Shown piece after piece: positions 24,937-33,657 of a stretch of 64,000 bases of DNA. A program made the position numbers and the translations under genes. The stretch's first letter is position 1. Each line of letters starts with the position of its first letter. The notes beneath the pieces are model-generated. The model had not been told where the DNA came from and did no database searches. It worked only from the letters and a program-made list of their open reading frames with translations. This stretch comes from Lacrimispora sphenoides JCM 1415. Lineage in GTDB: Bacteria > Bacillota > Clostridia > Lachnospirales > Lachnospiraceae. The DNA is taken from assembly GCF_900105615.1 (NCBI RefSeq), contig NZ_LT630003.1:992001-1056000 (forward strand). The letters are read 5' to 3'.

Positions 24937-25944
24937 TTACTTTGCTGCTTTTTCTGAATAAGTGGTCGTCACAAGTTCCTCATAAGGAACCCGATCCTTT
25001 AATTGTCCGGATTCTTCCAGGATGTTTTCCAAAAGCTCAAAGCTGTCTTTTGCAAAAATCGTATCCTTTTTCCAGGTATCCTGTGCTTTATACCGTTCAA
25101 TAATGGTTGCAATCGTCGCTACGTCGGTTTCTTTGAACTGGGGATGGATCACCTTTGCAATTTCTTCCGAAGAATGGGAATTCACATATTCCAGGCCTTT
25201 TTGGATTGCATTGGTGAATTTCTGGATGGTTTCCGGATTCTTTTCCAGATAGCTTTTCTTTACGCTGTAGGCAGTGTAAGGAATATAACCGGAATCAACG
25301 CCAAGAGAAGCTACAACGTGTCCGCTGCCTTCTTTTTCAAGCCCTGTGGCAAATGGTTCAAATTCCACGGTATAGTCTGCGTCATTGCTGGTAAATGCCG
25401 CAGCAGTCAGGCCAAAGTTTATACTCTGGTCAATGGACAAGTCCGTAACAGGGTCGATGCCATTTTTTTTCAGGATATACTCAAATACCATCTGCGGCAT
25501 TCCTCCGGCTCTTCCGCCAAGTACCTTTTTGCCTTTAAGATCCGTCCATTTAAAGTTGGGCTGATTATCTCTTCCTACAAGAAAGTTTCCGGCTCTCTGG
25601 GTCAGTTGGGCGAAGTTGACAGCATAGTCTTTCGAACCGTTCGCGTAAGTATAGATGCTGGCCTCAGAACCCATAAATCCGATATCGGCATCGCCTGATA
25701 TCAGAGCAGTCATAACCTTGTCGGCGCCGGCTCCGTTGACTAAGGTTAAGTTAATGTCCTCATCCTCAAAATATCCCAGTTCAATGGCTGCATACTGGGG
25801 AGCGTAGAAGATAGAATGGGCAACTTCATTTAATGTGACCGGAGTTAATTCAGATGCCTTTGCTTTTGGGCCGCAGGCAGTCAGGCTAAGTAGAGAAGCT
25901 CCGGTGAGTATGGTCGCCAGAAAAAAGTGATAGGCTTTTCTCAT
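24937..25944 (-). CDS. NMT1/SsuA-like ABC substrate-binding lipoprotein (orphan)
   Basis: A 335-residue binding protein of the NMT1/SsuA/ThiY fold. The signal peptide ends with lipobox LTAC (Cys24). The mature part has SIFYAPQYAAIELGYFEDE, MTALISGDADIGFMGSEA and KGKKVLGGRAGGMPQM, the usual blocks for nitrate/sulfonate/taurine or thiamine-precursor binding proteins. No permease or ATPase gene is beside it, so its transporter must lie elsewhere or it is a remnant of a lost cassette. The ligand is unresolved. GGAGG precedes the ATG. Confidence 0.88.
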   Translation of the reverse strand: MRKAYHFFLATILTGASLLSLTACGPKAKASELTPVTLNEVAHSIFYAPQYAAIELGYFEDEDINLTLVNGAGADKVMTALISGDADIGFMGSEASIYTYANGSKDYAVNFAQLTQRAGNFLVGRDNQPNFKWTDLKGKKVLGGRAGGMPQMVFEYILKKNGIDPVTDLSIDQSINFGLTAAAFTSNDADYTVEFEPFATGLEKEGSGHVVASLGVDSGYIPYTAYSVKKSYLEKNPETIQKFTNAIQKGLEYVNSHSSEEIAKVIHPQFKETDVATIATIIERYKAQDTWKKDTIFAKDSFELLENILEESGQLKDRVPYEELVTTTYSEKAAK

Positions 25945-26022
25945 AAAATCCTCCTTAAGGAAATCTTAATACTACATTTTATTATGAGAATATGGGAAGG
26001 TACTTTGTCTTATGAAAAATTT

Positions 26023-26154
26023 TTATAATACCGTAAACGTACCGGATACCTTATAAAAAAGCGGTCTAATATGCTTTCTGGCCGAGATTCTGCAGCTTGT
26101 CAGGGAGGCAGCCAGCATGAATGCAACCAGGAGTAAAGCGATTGCCTTTTTCAT
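26023..26154 (-). pseudogene. 43-aa lipoprotein stub
   Basis: A minus-strand frame with GGGAGAATGAT before its ATG encodes a perfect lipoprotein leader (MKKAIALLLVAFMLAASLTSC, Cys21) but only 22 further residues before a stop. Nothing after the leader resembles a domain. It is most likely the 5' stump of a deleted lipoprotein gene, possibly another binding protein given the neighbour. A genuine tiny lipoprotein is the alternative. Confidence 0.5.
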
Positions 26155-26309
26155 ATCATTCTCCCTTTCTTAGTATCTCCTATTGGCATTGTATGAGGGG
26201 GGCCAGGCTGCGGTTCCAGACATTTATATATTTCTGTATTTTAAGATGGAATAAGAAGAGAAACTGTGTTATACTGCTATAGTAAAATTTACAAAACAGG
26301 AGAAATTCA

Positions 26310-27119
26310 ATGGACTATCGGATGATTGTGCTGGATTTGGATGGGACGCTGACCAATCGGAATAAGGAGATCACACCCAGGACCAAAGAAGCGCTTTTTG
26401 AATTAAAACGACAGGGCGGAATTATTGTACTGGCTTCCGGACGGCCCACTTACGGGGTGATGCCCCTTGCCAAGGAATTGGAGCTTCATAAGTCAGGAGG
26501 ATACATCCTGTCCTTTAACGGAGGGCGCATCATTGACTGCAGAACCGGAGAAACGGTTTTTGCAAGGGAATTGCCGGTGTCCTCAAATTCCAGGATTATC
26601 CGCATGGCAGAGGACCATGGAGTGAACATCCTAACCTATGAGGATGATTTGATCGTCACTCCCAATGCCAGGGATGAATATGTAGAAAAGGAAGCGGCCG
26701 TCAATAAGCTGGAAGTAAAAGAAATCCAGGATATGGAGGCTTATGTACAGTTTCCGGTTGTTAAATTCATGATGCTTGATGAAGGCGACTATCTTGCAAT
26801 GGTAGAGCCAAAGGTAAAGGCGGCCTTAGGGCGGGATTACAGCGTTTACCGTTCAGAACCCTATTTTTTGGAGATACTCCCAAAAGGAGTGGACAAGGCT
26901 GCAAGTCTGGAACGTCTGCTTTTAAAGCTTGGCATGAGCAAGGATGAGATGATTGCCTGCGGAGACGGTTACAATGATTTGTCCATGATCCAGTATGCAG
27001 GCCTTGGCGTTGCAATGGACAATGCAGTTCTCCCTGTGAAGAAGGCAGCTGATTATGTGACCCTTTCCAATAATGATGACGGAGTGGCTCATGTTATAGA
27101 AAAATTTATGCTTTCATGA
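26310..27119 (+). CDS. Cof-type HAD-IIB phosphatase
   Basis: A 269-residue haloacid-dehalogenase-type phosphatase. Motif I is VLDLDGTLTN (nucleophile Asp9 region), motif II is the SGR in VLASGRPTYGVM, and motif III/IV is the GDGYNDLSMIQYAG block near residue 213. A C2B cap lies between residues 85 and 190. Such enzymes dephosphorylate sugar phosphates or flavin and pyridoxal intermediates; the substrate is unknown. AGGAG supports the ATG. The yerC gene follows after about 85 bases. Confidence 0.9.
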   Translation: MDYRMIVLDLDGTLTNRNKEITPRTKEALFELKRQGGIIVLASGRPTYGVMPLAKELELHKSGGYILSFNGGRIIDCRTGETVFARELPVSSNSRIIRMAEDHGVNILTYEDDLIVTPNARDEYVEKEAAVNKLEVKEIQDMEAYVQFPVVKFMMLDEGDYLAMVEPKVKAALGRDYSVYRSEPYFLEILPKGVDKAASLERLLLKLGMSKDEMIACGDGYNDLSMIQYAGLGVAMDNAVLPVKKAADYVTLSNNDDGVAHVIEKFMLS

Positions 27120-27205
27120 TGTCCGCGAAGGGTGGACTTTACAACTTTAGTATGTTAAAATGTTACTAAGGGCAAAAACAAGAAAAAAGGGGATTGAACG
27201 ATATT

Positions 27206-27508
27206 ATGAATAAAAAGATTAAGACAGATGCGGTAGATCATCTGTTTGAAGCGATTCTAACCTTGAGATCATCAGAGGAATGCTATACTTTTTTTGAGGA
27301 TGTATGCACAGTCAATGAACTGCTAAGCTTATCCCAAAGATATGAGGTGGCAAAGATGTTAAGAGAGGGCCGTACTTATCTGGAGATCGCGGAAAAGACG
27401 GGGGCGTCCACTGCGACCATCAGTCGTGTGAACCGCTCCTTAAATTATGGAAACGATGGATATGATATGGTGTTTAAGCGTTTGGAAGAAGAAAAGAGAG
27501 AAGATTGA
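27206..27508 (+). CDS. YerC/YecD family TrpR-like protein
   Basis: A 100-residue helical DNA-binding protein of the YerC family, related to the Trp repressor fold. VDHLFEAILTLRSSEECYTFF leads to an oligomerisation helix and the helix-turn-helix TYLEIAEKTGASTATISRVN. The ATG at 27206 has AAGGGG about 13 bases upstream; a TTG at 27194 is too close to that site. Its regulon is not established. A bidirectional terminator lies directly after. Confidence 0.85.
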   Translation: MNKKIKTDAVDHLFEAILTLRSSEECYTFFEDVCTVNELLSLSQRYEVAKMLREGRTYLEIAEKTGASTATISRVNRSLNYGNDGYDMVFKRLEEEKRED

Positions 27509-27553
27509 TAAAAACAGGGACAAGCCGGGTATCGATACTTGCCCCTGTTTTCA
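27508..27553. terminator. Bidirectional terminator
   Basis: AAAACAGGGACAAG pairs with CTTGCCCCTGTTTT (one mismatch), with T runs on both strands, between converging yerC and the DUF1836 gene. Confidence 0.85.
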
Positions 27554-27557
27554 TCTG

Positions 27558-28178
27558 TCATTTTTTCTTTTTTATGTTTATGGGCTCGGTTTCTCTTAAA
27601 TCATCAATGATCTGCTCAATGATCTGCTTCTTTAAATATACATCAAAGGAAAGCTCACAGATCCAGGAAAAGAGGCGGAGATATTCCAGATCATCTTTCT
27701 GGAGCCCTTTGTCTTCAAAGGTTTTACCGGCGTGCTCGTATTTTTGAAGGATATCCTCCTTGATACGGTCGATACCGCCTTCTACCTGGGAGAAAATTTC
27801 CCGGTAGATATCCTCCAAAGGAATCCCTTCCGAAGAATTAAAGTGCTTTTCCGTAATAGGCTTAAAGAGCTGCTCGATGTCATGAAAAGAGAGCAGATTT
27901 TTAAAGTAATATATAAATATTAGCAGCAGAATATGTTCTCTGGAATATTTCTTTTTATCAGGAGCCGGAAGAAGATTGTTCTTGGCATAATTATTGATCA
28001 TGGTTTTGGTCAGGACTTTGTCCTCCGGATAGCGTTTGGTGTCTTTTAAATGCTCATCCATGAAGGTGGTGACCTGATCCATGTACAGATCAATATTGGG
28101 AATGGTTTCCGGCCTGATATGGTCTAAGGATTCCAGATGCTTCAGGATGTCCTGCATTCTTTCGTCGTTGGTCTTCAT
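27558..28178 (-). CDS. DUF1836 domain protein
   Basis: A 206-residue predicted DNA-binding protein of the DUF1836 family, found in clostridia and bacilli. It has a MerR-like start to the domain (VLTKTMINNYAKNNLLPAP, residues 54-72), a helical region (REHILLLIFIYYFKNLLSFHDI), an acidic coiled C-terminus and a basic tail (IKKKK). Function is not established. The start at 28178 is set by GAGG in the tail of a leader-repeat unit that abuts the ATG. Confidence 0.8.
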   Translation of the reverse strand: MKTNDERMQDILKHLESLDHIRPETIPNIDLYMDQVTTFMDEHLKDTKRYPEDKVLTKTMINNYAKNNLLPAPDKKKYSREHILLLIFIYYFKNLLSFHDIEQLFKPITEKHFNSSEGIPLEDIYREIFSQVEGGIDRIKEDILQKYEHAGKTFEDKGLQKDDLEYLRLFSWICELSFDVYLKKQIIEQIIDDLRETEPINIKKKK

Positions 28179-28218
28179 ATGTTTTCCTCTTTCCTGCCCA
28201 TGACTTGGCATAATACTC
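28179..28218 (-). repeat. Leader repeat unit (single) upstream of the DUF1836 gene
   Basis: On the minus strand TATTATGCC, a short loop and GGGCAGGAAAGAGGAAAAC lead directly into the ATG. The hairpin and the purine tail match the leader repeats at 39.7, 48.1, 61.5 and 62.4 kb; the TATACC box is degenerate here. The tail supplies the ribosome binding site. Confidence 0.7.
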
Positions 28219-28366
28219 ACAGGGCGCCGACCTTCTGTACGCCCGCTGCCGCACATGAGGGATGATCCCCTTTATCATATCATATTATATAGTATTCAAT
28301 ACCAGATGACAAGGGGGAAAAGGATTTAAAGGACTAAATTTTTTTAAGAATACCTGAAAAAGTTTC

Positions 28367-28394
28367 TTGACTTTTGTGGAATGTGTGCTAATCT
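28367..28394 (+). promoter_or_regulatory. Sigma-A-like promoter of ridA
   Basis: TTGACT (28367-28372), a 16-base gap and TAATCT (28389-28394), 40 bases before the ridA start. One mismatch in each hexamer. Confidence 0.5.
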
Positions 28395-28433
28395 AGAATT
28401 ATCAGAGAAATGAACGAAAGGAGACACATCATT

Positions 28434-28817
28434 ATGAAAAAAGTATTAGCAACAGAAAAAGCGCCGGCAGCAATCGGCCCATATTCTCAGGGCGTACGCG
28501 GGGGCGATTACGTATTTATATCAGGACAGCTTCCTATTAACCCTGCTACCGGTGAATTTGCAGGTGAGGATATCGTATCCCAGACAAAGCAGTCATTGAC
28601 AAACATCAAGTCCATTCTGGAAAGCGAAGGCTTATCCATGGCTAACGTGGTTAAGACAACCGTTTTATTAAAGAATATCAGTGAGTTTGGAGCAATGAAC
28701 GAAGTTTATGCATCCTTTTTTGAAGGAGAATGCCCGGCAAGAGCCGCATATGAAGTGGCAGCTCTTCCTAAGAACGCTCTGGTTGAAATCGAGGCCATTG
28801 CATATTGCGGTAAATAG
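28434..28817 (+). CDS. ridA: RidA family enamine/imine deaminase
   Basis: A 127-residue trimeric protein of the YjgF/YER057c/UK114 family, which hydrolyses reactive 2-aminoacrylate released by PLP enzymes. Conserved blocks are KAPAAIGPYSQGVRGGDYVF, SGQLPINPATGE and the C-terminal PARAAYEVAALPKNALVEIE; the latter holds the Arg that binds the substrate carboxylate. AAAGGAG ten bases upstream selects the ATG at 28434. It stands alone with its own promoter. Confidence 0.92.
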   Translation: MKKVLATEKAPAAIGPYSQGVRGGDYVFISGQLPINPATGEFAGEDIVSQTKQSLTNIKSILESEGLSMANVVKTTVLLKNISEFGAMNEVYASFFEGECPARAAYEVAALPKNALVEIEAIAYCGK

Positions 28818-29133
28818 TCTTTCCAGGAATTGATCGAAAGAAACGAATGCAGGGAGCAGGATCCTTTGAGATGCTTAAAAGTGTTTCAGAGGGCTTTGCT
28901 CTCTTTTTGTATTTCTGTAAACTTAAGGCATAAGAAAAGGGCAGTTGTAGAAATAAAGGGCTTTTTGCGAAAGAAATGGGTTGCATATTGACGGACATAT
29001 ATTATAATAAATTAGAAAGTCCGATTTGTTTTATGGCTATCGGGCTGCCGGTTTTCTGAATGTTAGCCCTCTAAGGCTTACGTTCATCATGAAAATCAGG
29101 TCTGAAATTCATATGGAAGCTGGTACTCTAACG

Positions 29134-30459
29134 ATGAAGATTGACGAAACGGCAGAAGAATATCTGGGCCGGATTCCTATGTGGACCAGAAAGAAAAATT
29201 CTCTGGAAGATATCCGGAGGTACCTCTGTGAGATGGGGGATCCGGATGAAGGAATGAAAATTTTTCATGTGGCAGGTACCAATGGAAAAGGGTCGGTATG
29301 TGCATTTTTACAGTCTATTTTAAGGAAAGCAGGCTGCAGGGTGGGGACCTTTACCTCCCCTCATCTGATTGAAACCAGGGAACGTTTCTGCATAAACGGA
29401 GAGATGGTATGTTCAAAGGTTTTTGAAGAAAGCTATGAGACCGTCCGAATGTTATCGGAGAATATGATGGAGAAAGGATATTGCCATCCGTCTTATTTTG
29501 AGTTTCTGTTTTATATGGCAATGGACATGTTCCATAAGACAGAAGTGGATATTGTAATTTTGGAAACCGGCCTTGGAGGAAGGTTTGACACGACCAATGT
29601 TATTAAGTCTCCCCTGGTATCGGTGATTACCTCCATCAGCCTGGATCATACAGAATATCTGGGAGATACGATTGAAAAAATTGCATGGGAAAAGGCTGGA
29701 ATTATAAAAAAAGGTGTGACAGTCGTCTTTGATGGAAACGATGGACAGGCTTCCCAGGTCATCCGCAGCAGGGCAGAGGAGCTTGAATCCCCTTTCTGTG
29801 AAGTGGACAGGCAGGGATATGAGATAACCGGATATGAAGGTCATGGCTGCAAGGCCAGATTTTATAAAACGGAAGACGATTTTATTGAAGTTACTGTTCC
29901 CACCGTAGCTGAGTATCAGGTGATGAATGCCTTCCTTGCGTTTAAGGCTCTTGAGGCGGCAGGGCTTAAGGAGGTCATGGACCTAGAGATCAGCCGGTCT
30001 CAGATGAAGGAAGGAATCGCTCACATGTACTGGCCGGGAAGAATGGAAGAGGTGCTGCCGGGAGTATATCTGGACGGAGCCCATAATCCGGGTGGTATTA
30101 AGGCCTTTTTAAAGGCTGCAGCAGGCCTTTGTGAGGCAAGGAAGAAACGGGCTGATCTTTTGTTTTCGTCAGTATCCGATAAGGATCATGATAAAATGAT
30201 AAAGGAGATTGCAGATACGCTGCCCCTTGATCAGGTGGCGGTGGCTCACATTCATTCAGAAAGAGGACTGGAAACGGAGGTCCTGCTTAAAGAGTTTCAA
30301 AGTGCCTGCGGCTGCGGTGTGGAAGGATTTCAGACAGTGGAAGAGGCGGTTTTATACATGCTTCATAAAAGGGATGAAGAGCATCTGCTGTTTTGTGTAG
30401 GTTCACTTTACCTGATGGGGGAGATAAAAGCGGTTTTAAGGAGGAACGGATATGATTGA
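29134..30459 (+). CDS. folC: Folylpolyglutamate synthase/dihydrofolate synthase
   Basis: An ATP-dependent ligase of about 441 residues that adds glutamate to (dihydro)folates. The Mur-ligase-type ATP site is HVAGTNGKGSV near residue 45, followed by GTFTSPHLIETRER and ILETGLGGRFDTTNV. The C-terminal ligase domain has DGAHNPGG. The start is uncertain: in-frame ATGs at 29026, 29089, 29113 and 29134 all have weak ribosome sites, and 29134 best matches the family N-terminus (MKIDETAEEYLGRIP). It overlaps the 46-aa gene by eight bases. Confidence 0.88.
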   Translation: MKIDETAEEYLGRIPMWTRKKNSLEDIRRYLCEMGDPDEGMKIFHVAGTNGKGSVCAFLQSILRKAGCRVGTFTSPHLIETRERFCINGEMVCSKVFEESYETVRMLSENMMEKGYCHPSYFEFLFYMAMDMFHKTEVDIVILETGLGGRFDTTNVIKSPLVSVITSISLDHTEYLGDTIEKIAWEKAGIIKKGVTVVFDGNDGQASQVIRSRAEELESPFCEVDRQGYEITGYEGHGCKARFYKTEDDFIEVTVPTVAEYQVMNAFLAFKALEAAGLKEVMDLEISRSQMKEGIAHMYWPGRMEEVLPGVYLDGAHNPGGIKAFLKAAAGLCEARKKRADLLFSSVSDKDHDKMIKEIADTLPLDQVAVAHIHSERGLETEVLLKEFQSACGCGVEGFQTVEEAVLYMLHKRDEEHLLFCVGSLYLMGEIKAVLRRNGYD

Positions 30460-30592
30460 TTTTGAAGCTGAGATTAACAGTTACAGGCCAAGCCTGGAGG
30501 TTGATGCCATTGAAGATGCCATTGTAAGAAGTGATTTGACGGATATGAATGACCTGATGATGGATCTTATAAAAGAAATCAACAAGGAATAG
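30452..30592 (+). CDS. 46-aa acidic helical protein between folC and the TPR gene
   Basis: A short frame with AAGGAGGAACG before its ATG, overlapping the folC stop by eight bases. The product is acidic and amphipathic: EAEINSYRPSLEVDAIEDAI, then DMNDLMMDLIKEINKE. The spacing of Leu/Ile/Met suggests a two-helix or coiled-coil peptide. It lies 11 bases before the TPR gene, so the three genes form one transcript. Given the TPR partner, a protein-interaction role is possible but speculative. Family not recognised. Confidence 0.65.
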   Translation: MIDFEAEINSYRPSLEVDAIEDAIVRSDLTDMNDLMMDLIKEINKE

Positions 30593-30603
30593 GCGGTTAA
30601 AAT

Positions 30604-31920
30604 ATGGATTATGAAAGAAAAACCCGGGTAATCGCAAACAGCTATTACAACATGGGGCTGGAACGGGCAAAGCTCAGGGACTTGTCAGGAGCTTCCGAAT
30701 GTCTGAAAAAAAGCCTCCATTTTAACAAGTATATGACAGATGCAAGGAACCTTTTGGGTCTGATCTATTATGAGGTCGGAGAAGTGGGCGAAGCTCTTGT
30801 TCAATGGGTAATCAGCATGAACTTCCAACCAGAAGGAAACCAGGCGGATAACTACCTCGGTGAGATACAGAGAAAATCAGGTATCATGGAGACGGAGCGG
30901 CGTGCAGTGAGAAGATTCAACCAGGCCTTAATTTACGCCCAAAGCGGCAGTGAGGATCTGGCGATTCTGCAGCTCAATAAGGTTGTGGAAAGCAAGCCTA
31001 ACTATGTAAAGGCCCAGCTTCTGCTGGCACTCCTATGCATAGCCAGAGAGGATTATCAGAAGGCTGGTAAAGCCGTTTACAAGGTATTACAGATCGACCG
31101 CAATCATCCAAAGGCGCTTTACTACAAGTCCTTAGTCAAGGATACGGCCGGAACTGGAAAAAGTGAGCGGGAGCCGGAAAAAAGAAAGCTGAAAAATGTA
31201 CTTTCCCACAGGCAGATGGAAGATGACGATGTGATCATCCCCCCAAGCTATCGGGAGAATACCAAAGATCAGGCGGTATGGAATATTCTTGCAGGGCTTT
31301 TGCTTGGGGCTGCAGTGGTCTTTTTTCTGGTAATGCCGGCAAATACAAAATCCATAAATGAGCTCCATAATCAGGAGATACTAAAATACAGCGAGCAGTT
31401 AAGCCAGGCCAACCAAAAAGCAGACGGTCTTACGGCACAGCTGGAATCCATAGAAGCAGAAAAAAAGACTGCAGAGGCTTCTTTAGCCTCTCTCACCAGT
31501 GATTCAGACAGTGTTCTGGCCCAGTATCAGGCCGTGATCGGGATCCTTCAGGCATATAAGAAGGATGATTTTCCGGCTGCAGTGCGGATTTATGCCGGGC
31601 TTAACCCGGATCTCATCGCTTCCGCAGATGTCCAGACAATCGTAGGTGAGATAAGGAAGGATATGGCGGAAAATGGCTGTCCGATTTTAGAAGGCTTTGG
31701 GGACAAGGCGATGGAAGCAGGCGATGCCCAGACTGCACTTGCTTATTACTTAAAATGTATTGATTTAAAACCAGCCAGCTGGCAGGCCAAATTCAAGACG
31801 GCGGTCATCTATAAGGGAATGGACCAGAAGGAGCAGGCCAACGGGCTGTTCTCCGACATTATAAATAACAGCAAAGATGAAGAACTATCTGCTAAGGCAA
31901 AATCAGAGCGAGGTTTTTGA
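30604..31920 (+). CDS. Membrane-anchored tetratricopeptide-repeat protein
   Basis: A 438-residue protein. The N-terminal half holds several TPR units (MGLERAKLRDLSGASECLKK, ARNLLGLIYYEVGEVGEALV, AQLLLALLCIAREDYQKAGK). A membrane span lies at about residues 222-244 (LAGLLLGAAVVFFLVMP), followed by a coiled coil (EQLSQANQKADGLTAQLESI). Further TPRs near the C-terminus include GDAQTALAYYLKCIDLKP. It is probably a scaffold with repeats on both sides of the membrane. It immediately precedes the spoIIA operon but is separated from it by a terminator. Confidence 0.8.
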   Translation: MDYERKTRVIANSYYNMGLERAKLRDLSGASECLKKSLHFNKYMTDARNLLGLIYYEVGEVGEALVQWVISMNFQPEGNQADNYLGEIQRKSGIMETERRAVRRFNQALIYAQSGSEDLAILQLNKVVESKPNYVKAQLLLALLCIAREDYQKAGKAVYKVLQIDRNHPKALYYKSLVKDTAGTGKSEREPEKRKLKNVLSHRQMEDDDVIIPPSYRENTKDQAVWNILAGLLLGAAVVFFLVMPANTKSINELHNQEILKYSEQLSQANQKADGLTAQLESIEAEKKTAEASLASLTSDSDSVLAQYQAVIGILQAYKKDDFPAAVRIYAGLNPDLIASADVQTIVGEIRKDMAENGCPILEGFGDKAMEAGDAQTALAYYLKCIDLKPASWQAKFKTAVIYKGMDQKEQANGLFSDIINNSKDEELSAKAKSERGF

Positions 31921-32024
31921 CATAATTTACTTATTGAAGGCAAGCAAAATGCAGCCTGAGCTTGGTAAATTAGTCGTTCGATGAACGAAAGTGAATCGAA
32001 CTTCCTTTGTTTTTTTAGCAAATG

Positions 32025-32067
32025 AAAGACACTACAGAAGAACGATTATTTTGTGGTGTCTTTTTTT
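32025..32067 (+). terminator. Terminator between the TPR gene and the spoIIA operon
   Basis: AAAGACACTAC pairs with GTGGTGTCTTT and ends in a seven-T run. Confidence 0.85.
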
Positions 32068-32151
32068 CATTTTCCCGGTACGTTTCCGGCGGCCGGGTGG
32101 TGCTCTTTTTGGTATTACGGACAGACAATAAGGAATGGAGGAGTATTGCAT

Positions 32152-32493
32152 ATGAATCAACCATACTTTACATATGAAGCAGAAGGGCAGACACTGATCG
32201 TCCATCTGCCGGAGGAGTTGGATCATCATAACTGTTCAGGGCTTAAATACGAAACCGATTTAATCCTTTCCGAGAACTATATCAGGCGCATTGTTTTTGA
32301 TTTTTCAAGGACCAGGTTCATGGATTCCTCGGGAATTGGTATTTTACTGAACAGGTATAAGCAGATGGCTTTAAGCGGGGGGACCATAGCCATCTACGGT
32401 GCAGGCCCTCAGGCTCTCCGCATTCTTAAAATAGGGGGGATATTAAAATTAATGAAATTATATGACTCTAAGGAAGCAGCAGTCACAGGTTGA
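32152..32493 (+). CDS. spoIIAA: Anti-sigma F factor antagonist SpoIIAA
   Basis: A 113-residue STAS-domain protein. In its unphosphorylated form it frees sigma-F from SpoIIAB, starting forespore-specific transcription. The regulated serine lies in FMDSSGIG; Ser59 corresponds to Bacillus subtilis Ser58, the residue phosphorylated by SpoIIAB. VHLPEELDHHN is the usual N-terminal strand-turn. TGGAGGA precedes the ATG at 32152. It is the first gene of spoIIAA-AB-sigF and is followed after ten bases by spoIIAB. Confidence 0.95.
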   Translation: MNQPYFTYEAEGQTLIVHLPEELDHHNCSGLKYETDLILSENYIRRIVFDFSRTRFMDSSGIGILLNRYKQMALSGGTIAIYGAGPQALRILKIGGILKLMKLYDSKEAAVTG

Positions 32494-32503
32494 GGAGGAA
32501 CGT

Positions 32504-32938
32504 ATGTCAGAACAGAATAAACCAGAAATTCTGAAAATGGAATTGGAAGCCCTGTCAAAGAACGAGGAATTTGCCAGAGTGGCAGTGGCAGTTTTTATGG
32601 CAAGGTTGAACCCCACCCTGGAAGAGGTGGATGATGTAAAAACAGCCGTGTCGGAGGCAGTCACAAATGCAGTCATCCATGGATATCAGGGCAACGGAGG
32701 AATCATTTACCTGGAAGTGGAGATTGATGGCCAGGAAATTGCCGTAACCGTCAGAGATACGGGTATCGGTATCCCCGATATCAAGCTGGCCATGGAGCCT
32801 ATGTACACCACAGATCCGGATGGAGAACGGTCGGGCATGGGATTTTCCTTTATGGAAGCGTTTATGGACCAGGTGGAAGTAAAGTCGGCTCCTGGAGAGG
32901 GTACTGCCGTAACCATGACAAAGAAGATGAACGGGTGA
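32504..32938 (+). CDS. spoIIAB: Anti-sigma F factor / serine kinase SpoIIAB
   Basis: A 144-residue GHKL-fold kinase that binds and inhibits sigma-F and phosphorylates SpoIIAA. The ATP site is visible as the N box (KTAVSEAVTNAVIHGY, Asn coordinating Mg), the G1 box VRDTGIGIPD and the G2 box ERSGMGFSFM. AGGAGG lies six bases before the ATG at 32504. Its stop overlaps the sigF GTG start (GTGA), coupling production of the anti-sigma factor and the sigma factor. Confidence 0.95.
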   Translation: MSEQNKPEILKMELEALSKNEEFARVAVAVFMARLNPTLEEVDDVKTAVSEAVTNAVIHGYQGNGGIIYLEVEIDGQEIAVTVRDTGIGIPDIKLAMEPMYTTDPDGERSGMGFSFMEAFMDQVEVKSAPGEGTAVTMTKKMNG

Positions 32939-33657
32939 GCCTTATGGATGAGACCATGAGATTGATAGAAATGGCTCACGAAGGAGATAAAGCGGCAAGG
33001 GATCAGCTTGTGACCGACAATTTCGGGCTGGTTTGGAGCATTGTACGCAGATTTACAGGGCGTGGTTATGAACCTGAGGATTTGTTTCAAATCGGCAGCA
33101 TTGGCTTAATGAAAGCCATTGATAAATTTGACTTATCCTATGAGGTGAAATTTTCCACTTATGCGGTGCCCATGATAACAGGAGAGATCAAACGCTTTTT
33201 AAGAGACGACGGAATGATCAAGGTCAGCCGCTCCATAAAGGAAATGGGCCTTAAAGTAAAAAACGTCAGGGAAGAGTTAGTGTATCGTTTTGGAAGAGAA
33301 CCTACGTTGGAAGAAATTGCAGGAGAAATAGGGGCCAGCAAAGAAGAAGTGGCAGCATCCATCGAGGCGGGCGCGGAAGTGGAATCCTTATACCGGTCTG
33401 TTAACAAAAATGACGAAAACAGCATTTTACTCATTGATAAAATTGAAGAGGAAAGTTCCGCCCAGGAAGAACTATTAAACCGCATGGTTCTTCGGGAACT
33501 TTTAACGGCGCTTTCCGATAAGGACAGAGAAATTATTATCAGGCGTTATTATTATAATGAGACTCAAAGTCAAATTGCCGCAAAGCTTGGAATATCTCAG
33601 GTTCAGGTTTCCAGACTGGAAAAAAAGATTTTAAAACAGATGCGGGAAAAATTGTAG
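32935..33657 (+). CDS. sigF: RNA polymerase sporulation sigma factor SigF
   Basis: A 240-residue sigma-70-family factor for the forespore. Region 2 is GYEPEDLFQIGSIGLMKAID and the -10-recognising KFSTYAVPMITGEIKRFLRD; region 3 is EPTLEEIAGEIGASKEEVAA. Region 4 holds the -35-reading helix-turn-helix NETQSQIAAKLGISQVQVSR. The length is close to Bacillus SigF. The GTG at 32935 overlaps the spoIIAB stop; an ATG at 32944 is an alternative. A sigma-G/F-type promoter for the spoVA genes starts inside its stop codon. Confidence 0.95.
   Translation: MSLMDETMRLIEMAHEGDKAARDQLVTDNFGLVWSIVRRFTGRGYEPEDLFQIGSIGLMKAIDKFDLSYEVKFSTYAVPMITGEIKRFLRDDGMIKVSRSIKEMGLKVKNVREELVYRFGREPTLEEIAGEIGASKEEVAASIEAGAEVESLYRSVNKNDENSILLIDKIEEESSAQEELLNRMVLRELLTALSDKDREIIIRRYYYNETQSQIAAKLGISQVQVSRLEKKILKQMREKL

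Noticed and set aside
24699..25103. Long open frames on the plus strand opposite the binding-protein gene and overlapping the esterase end
   Set aside because: They are shadows of the real genes in other frames, cross a strong terminator and lack ribosome sites.
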